A stretch of DNA of 64,000 bases from R-RK-3 sp031399085 (lineage in GTDB: Bacteria; Pseudomonadota; Alphaproteobacteria; Rhizobiales; Rhodomicrobiaceae). Below are positions 63,095 to 64,000 of the stretch, piece after piece (within the stretch, counting starts at the first letter, position 1; each line of letters begins with the position of its first letter). Where the stretch lies: NCBI GenBank assembly GCA_031399085.1, contig JANNOQ010000045.1, positions 62,001 to 126,000 of the forward strand. The letters run 5' to 3'. The notes under the pieces were generated by a model, which saw only the letters and a list, made by a program, of their open reading frames with translations, was not told where the DNA came from and did no database searches. The position numbers and the translations under genes are program-made.

Positions 63095-64000
63095 TTGTTG
63101 TCCGGCAAAGGTATCTCCGAGAACGACGTTCTCCTGTTCTACAAGGAGTTTGAGGTCGATAAGTTTGTCCGCGGTGACCGATATCTAAAGCGGGTAGTCC
63201 GGCCATTTTGGAATATGGTTCACAGCCGTCAAAAAAAAACCGGCTTTAAGGTTTCATTCGAAAATCTTTGTCAGAGCTTACGGCTCGCCGGCTTCAATGT
63301 GCGTGTTAACGAATACGCTGTGGCGCGGCGCAATCCTCGCCATCCGGTTGGCGCGGTGGGCTTTCCAACTGTTCTGGACAATTGGGATTTGGAAAATCCC
63401 GCCTTGCTTGGACCCTCGCTCTACGATCATCCCGGACTTGCACCTACCTTGTTCGACGACAAACGATTTCGCAAATATCTGGTCCTGGCCGACTGGATGC
63501 TCGATTTGTTTACTCCGACCTATGGAGACCGGTGCGTCCAGTGGTTCGCGGGCATCGATTTGGCGCAATGGCCGGATCGCTCAGCGGACCCGAAGTCGAT
63601 CGACTTTTTGATCTATGACAAGATCCGCTGGGACCACGAGTGCCTAGAGCGCGAACTGCTCGAACCGATCCGCCGGCATGTCAGTGAACACGGCTACAAG
63701 GCGCACGACATCCGTTACGCGTTCCACGATCACGCCACCTTTAAGGAATTGCTGGCGCGGTCGCGGGCGATGATTTTTGTCTGCGAGCACGAAACCCAGG
63801 GCCTCGCCTATCAGGAAGCCATGGCGTCGGGCGTGCCGGTGCTTGCCTGGGATCGGGGCTTCTGGGCCGATCCGTTGTGGAAGCGTTTTAGCGATTCCGC
63901 GCCGCCGGCATCCTCGGTCCCATTTTTTGCTCCGGACTGCGGCGAGCGATTCCGCTCCATTGAGGAATTTCCCGCCGCATTCGACCGATTTTTGGCCAAT
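63095..64000 (+). CDS. Glycosyltransferase-like protein (runs off the window end)
   Basis: This open frame continues past the window edge, and 302 codons are visible. The start is probably TTG 63095 or 63098, with AAGGAGAG just upstream. The second half has features of GT-B glycosyltransferases: VNEYAVARRNPRHPV, LADWMLDLFTPTYGDR and ETQGLAYQEAMASGVPVLAWD, the last like the nucleotide-sugar site loop. The substrate and family are unknown. No stop codon occurs before 64000. Confidence 0.75.
   Translation, partial: MLSGKGISENDVLLFYKEFEVDKFVRGDRYLKRVVRPFWNMVHSRQKKTGFKVSFENLCQSLRLAGFNVRVNEYAVARRNPRHPVGAVGFPTVLDNWDLENPALLGPSLYDHPGLAPTLFDDKRFRKYLVLADWMLDLFTPTYGDRCVQWFAGIDLAQWPDRSADPKSIDFLIYDKIRWDHECLERELLEPIRRHVSEHGYKAHDIRYAFHDHATFKELLARSRAMIFVCEHETQGLAYQEAMASGVPVLAWDRGFWADPLWKRFSDSAPPASSVPFFAPDCGERFRSIEEFPAAFDRFLAN

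Overview
The window is typical of an alphaproteobacterium of the order Rhizobiales (Hyphomicrobiales). The signs are the rimP-nusA-ylxR-infB-rbfA-truB-rpsO-pnp block, the trmB/metK/XRE regulator/lnt/corC/ybeY/phoH/miaB run, a circularly permuted ssrA gene encoding the tag ANDNYAEARLAA, a PE-ligase-polymerase LigD with Ku, and an FtcR-type regulator. The DNA is GC-rich with short intergenic gaps. No rRNA, tRNA, CRISPR array, insertion sequence or prophage was recognised. Genus cannot be fixed from the sequence alone.

Layout. 1-3559 (minus): pheT (cut by the window edge), pheS, rplT, rpmI and infC, the last with an AUU start. 3700-8500: a GT4 glycosyltransferase, an alpha/beta hydrolase, a decayed copper P-type ATPase and three small exported or membrane proteins. 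8650-18563 (minus): the translation and RNA block from rimP to pnp. 18830-28253 (minus): tRNA and envelope housekeeping genes. 28700-38700: a FadL porin, the sensor pair KdpDE without kdpFABC, a GntR regulator, and the end-joining pair ku-ligD, where ku carries a 5-prime frameshift. 38890-45800: stress-type membrane and secreted proteins, an animal-type haem peroxidase, the ssrA tmRNA beside its adaptor gene sspB, and cspA. 45185-54084: a divergent phosphonate cluster, phnCDE plus a hexapeptide transferase on the minus strand and phnGHIJKL on the plus strand. A DUF433/DUF5615 toxin-antitoxin pair with a broken toxin sits between phnJ and phnK. 54118-60288 (minus): a sulfate transport operon with cysB and two sulfate-binding proteins. 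60400-64000: ftcR, fmt, def and the start of a glycosyltransferase gene that runs off the window.

How the genes work together. The first half is mostly core translation and RNA processing, probably co-regulated through leader sequences such as the AUU start of infC and a hairpin in the rimP-nusA leader. The second half is nutrient scavenging and stress response: phosphonate use under a likely Pho box, sulfate uptake, potassium or osmotic sensing, double-strand break repair and ribosome rescue. No wholly new system is evident. The items most worth following up are the ku frameshift, the toxin-antitoxin insertion inside the C-P lyase operon, the ssrA-sspB pairing, the Pho box in the phn divergent promoter, and the palindromic repeats placed between convergent genes.
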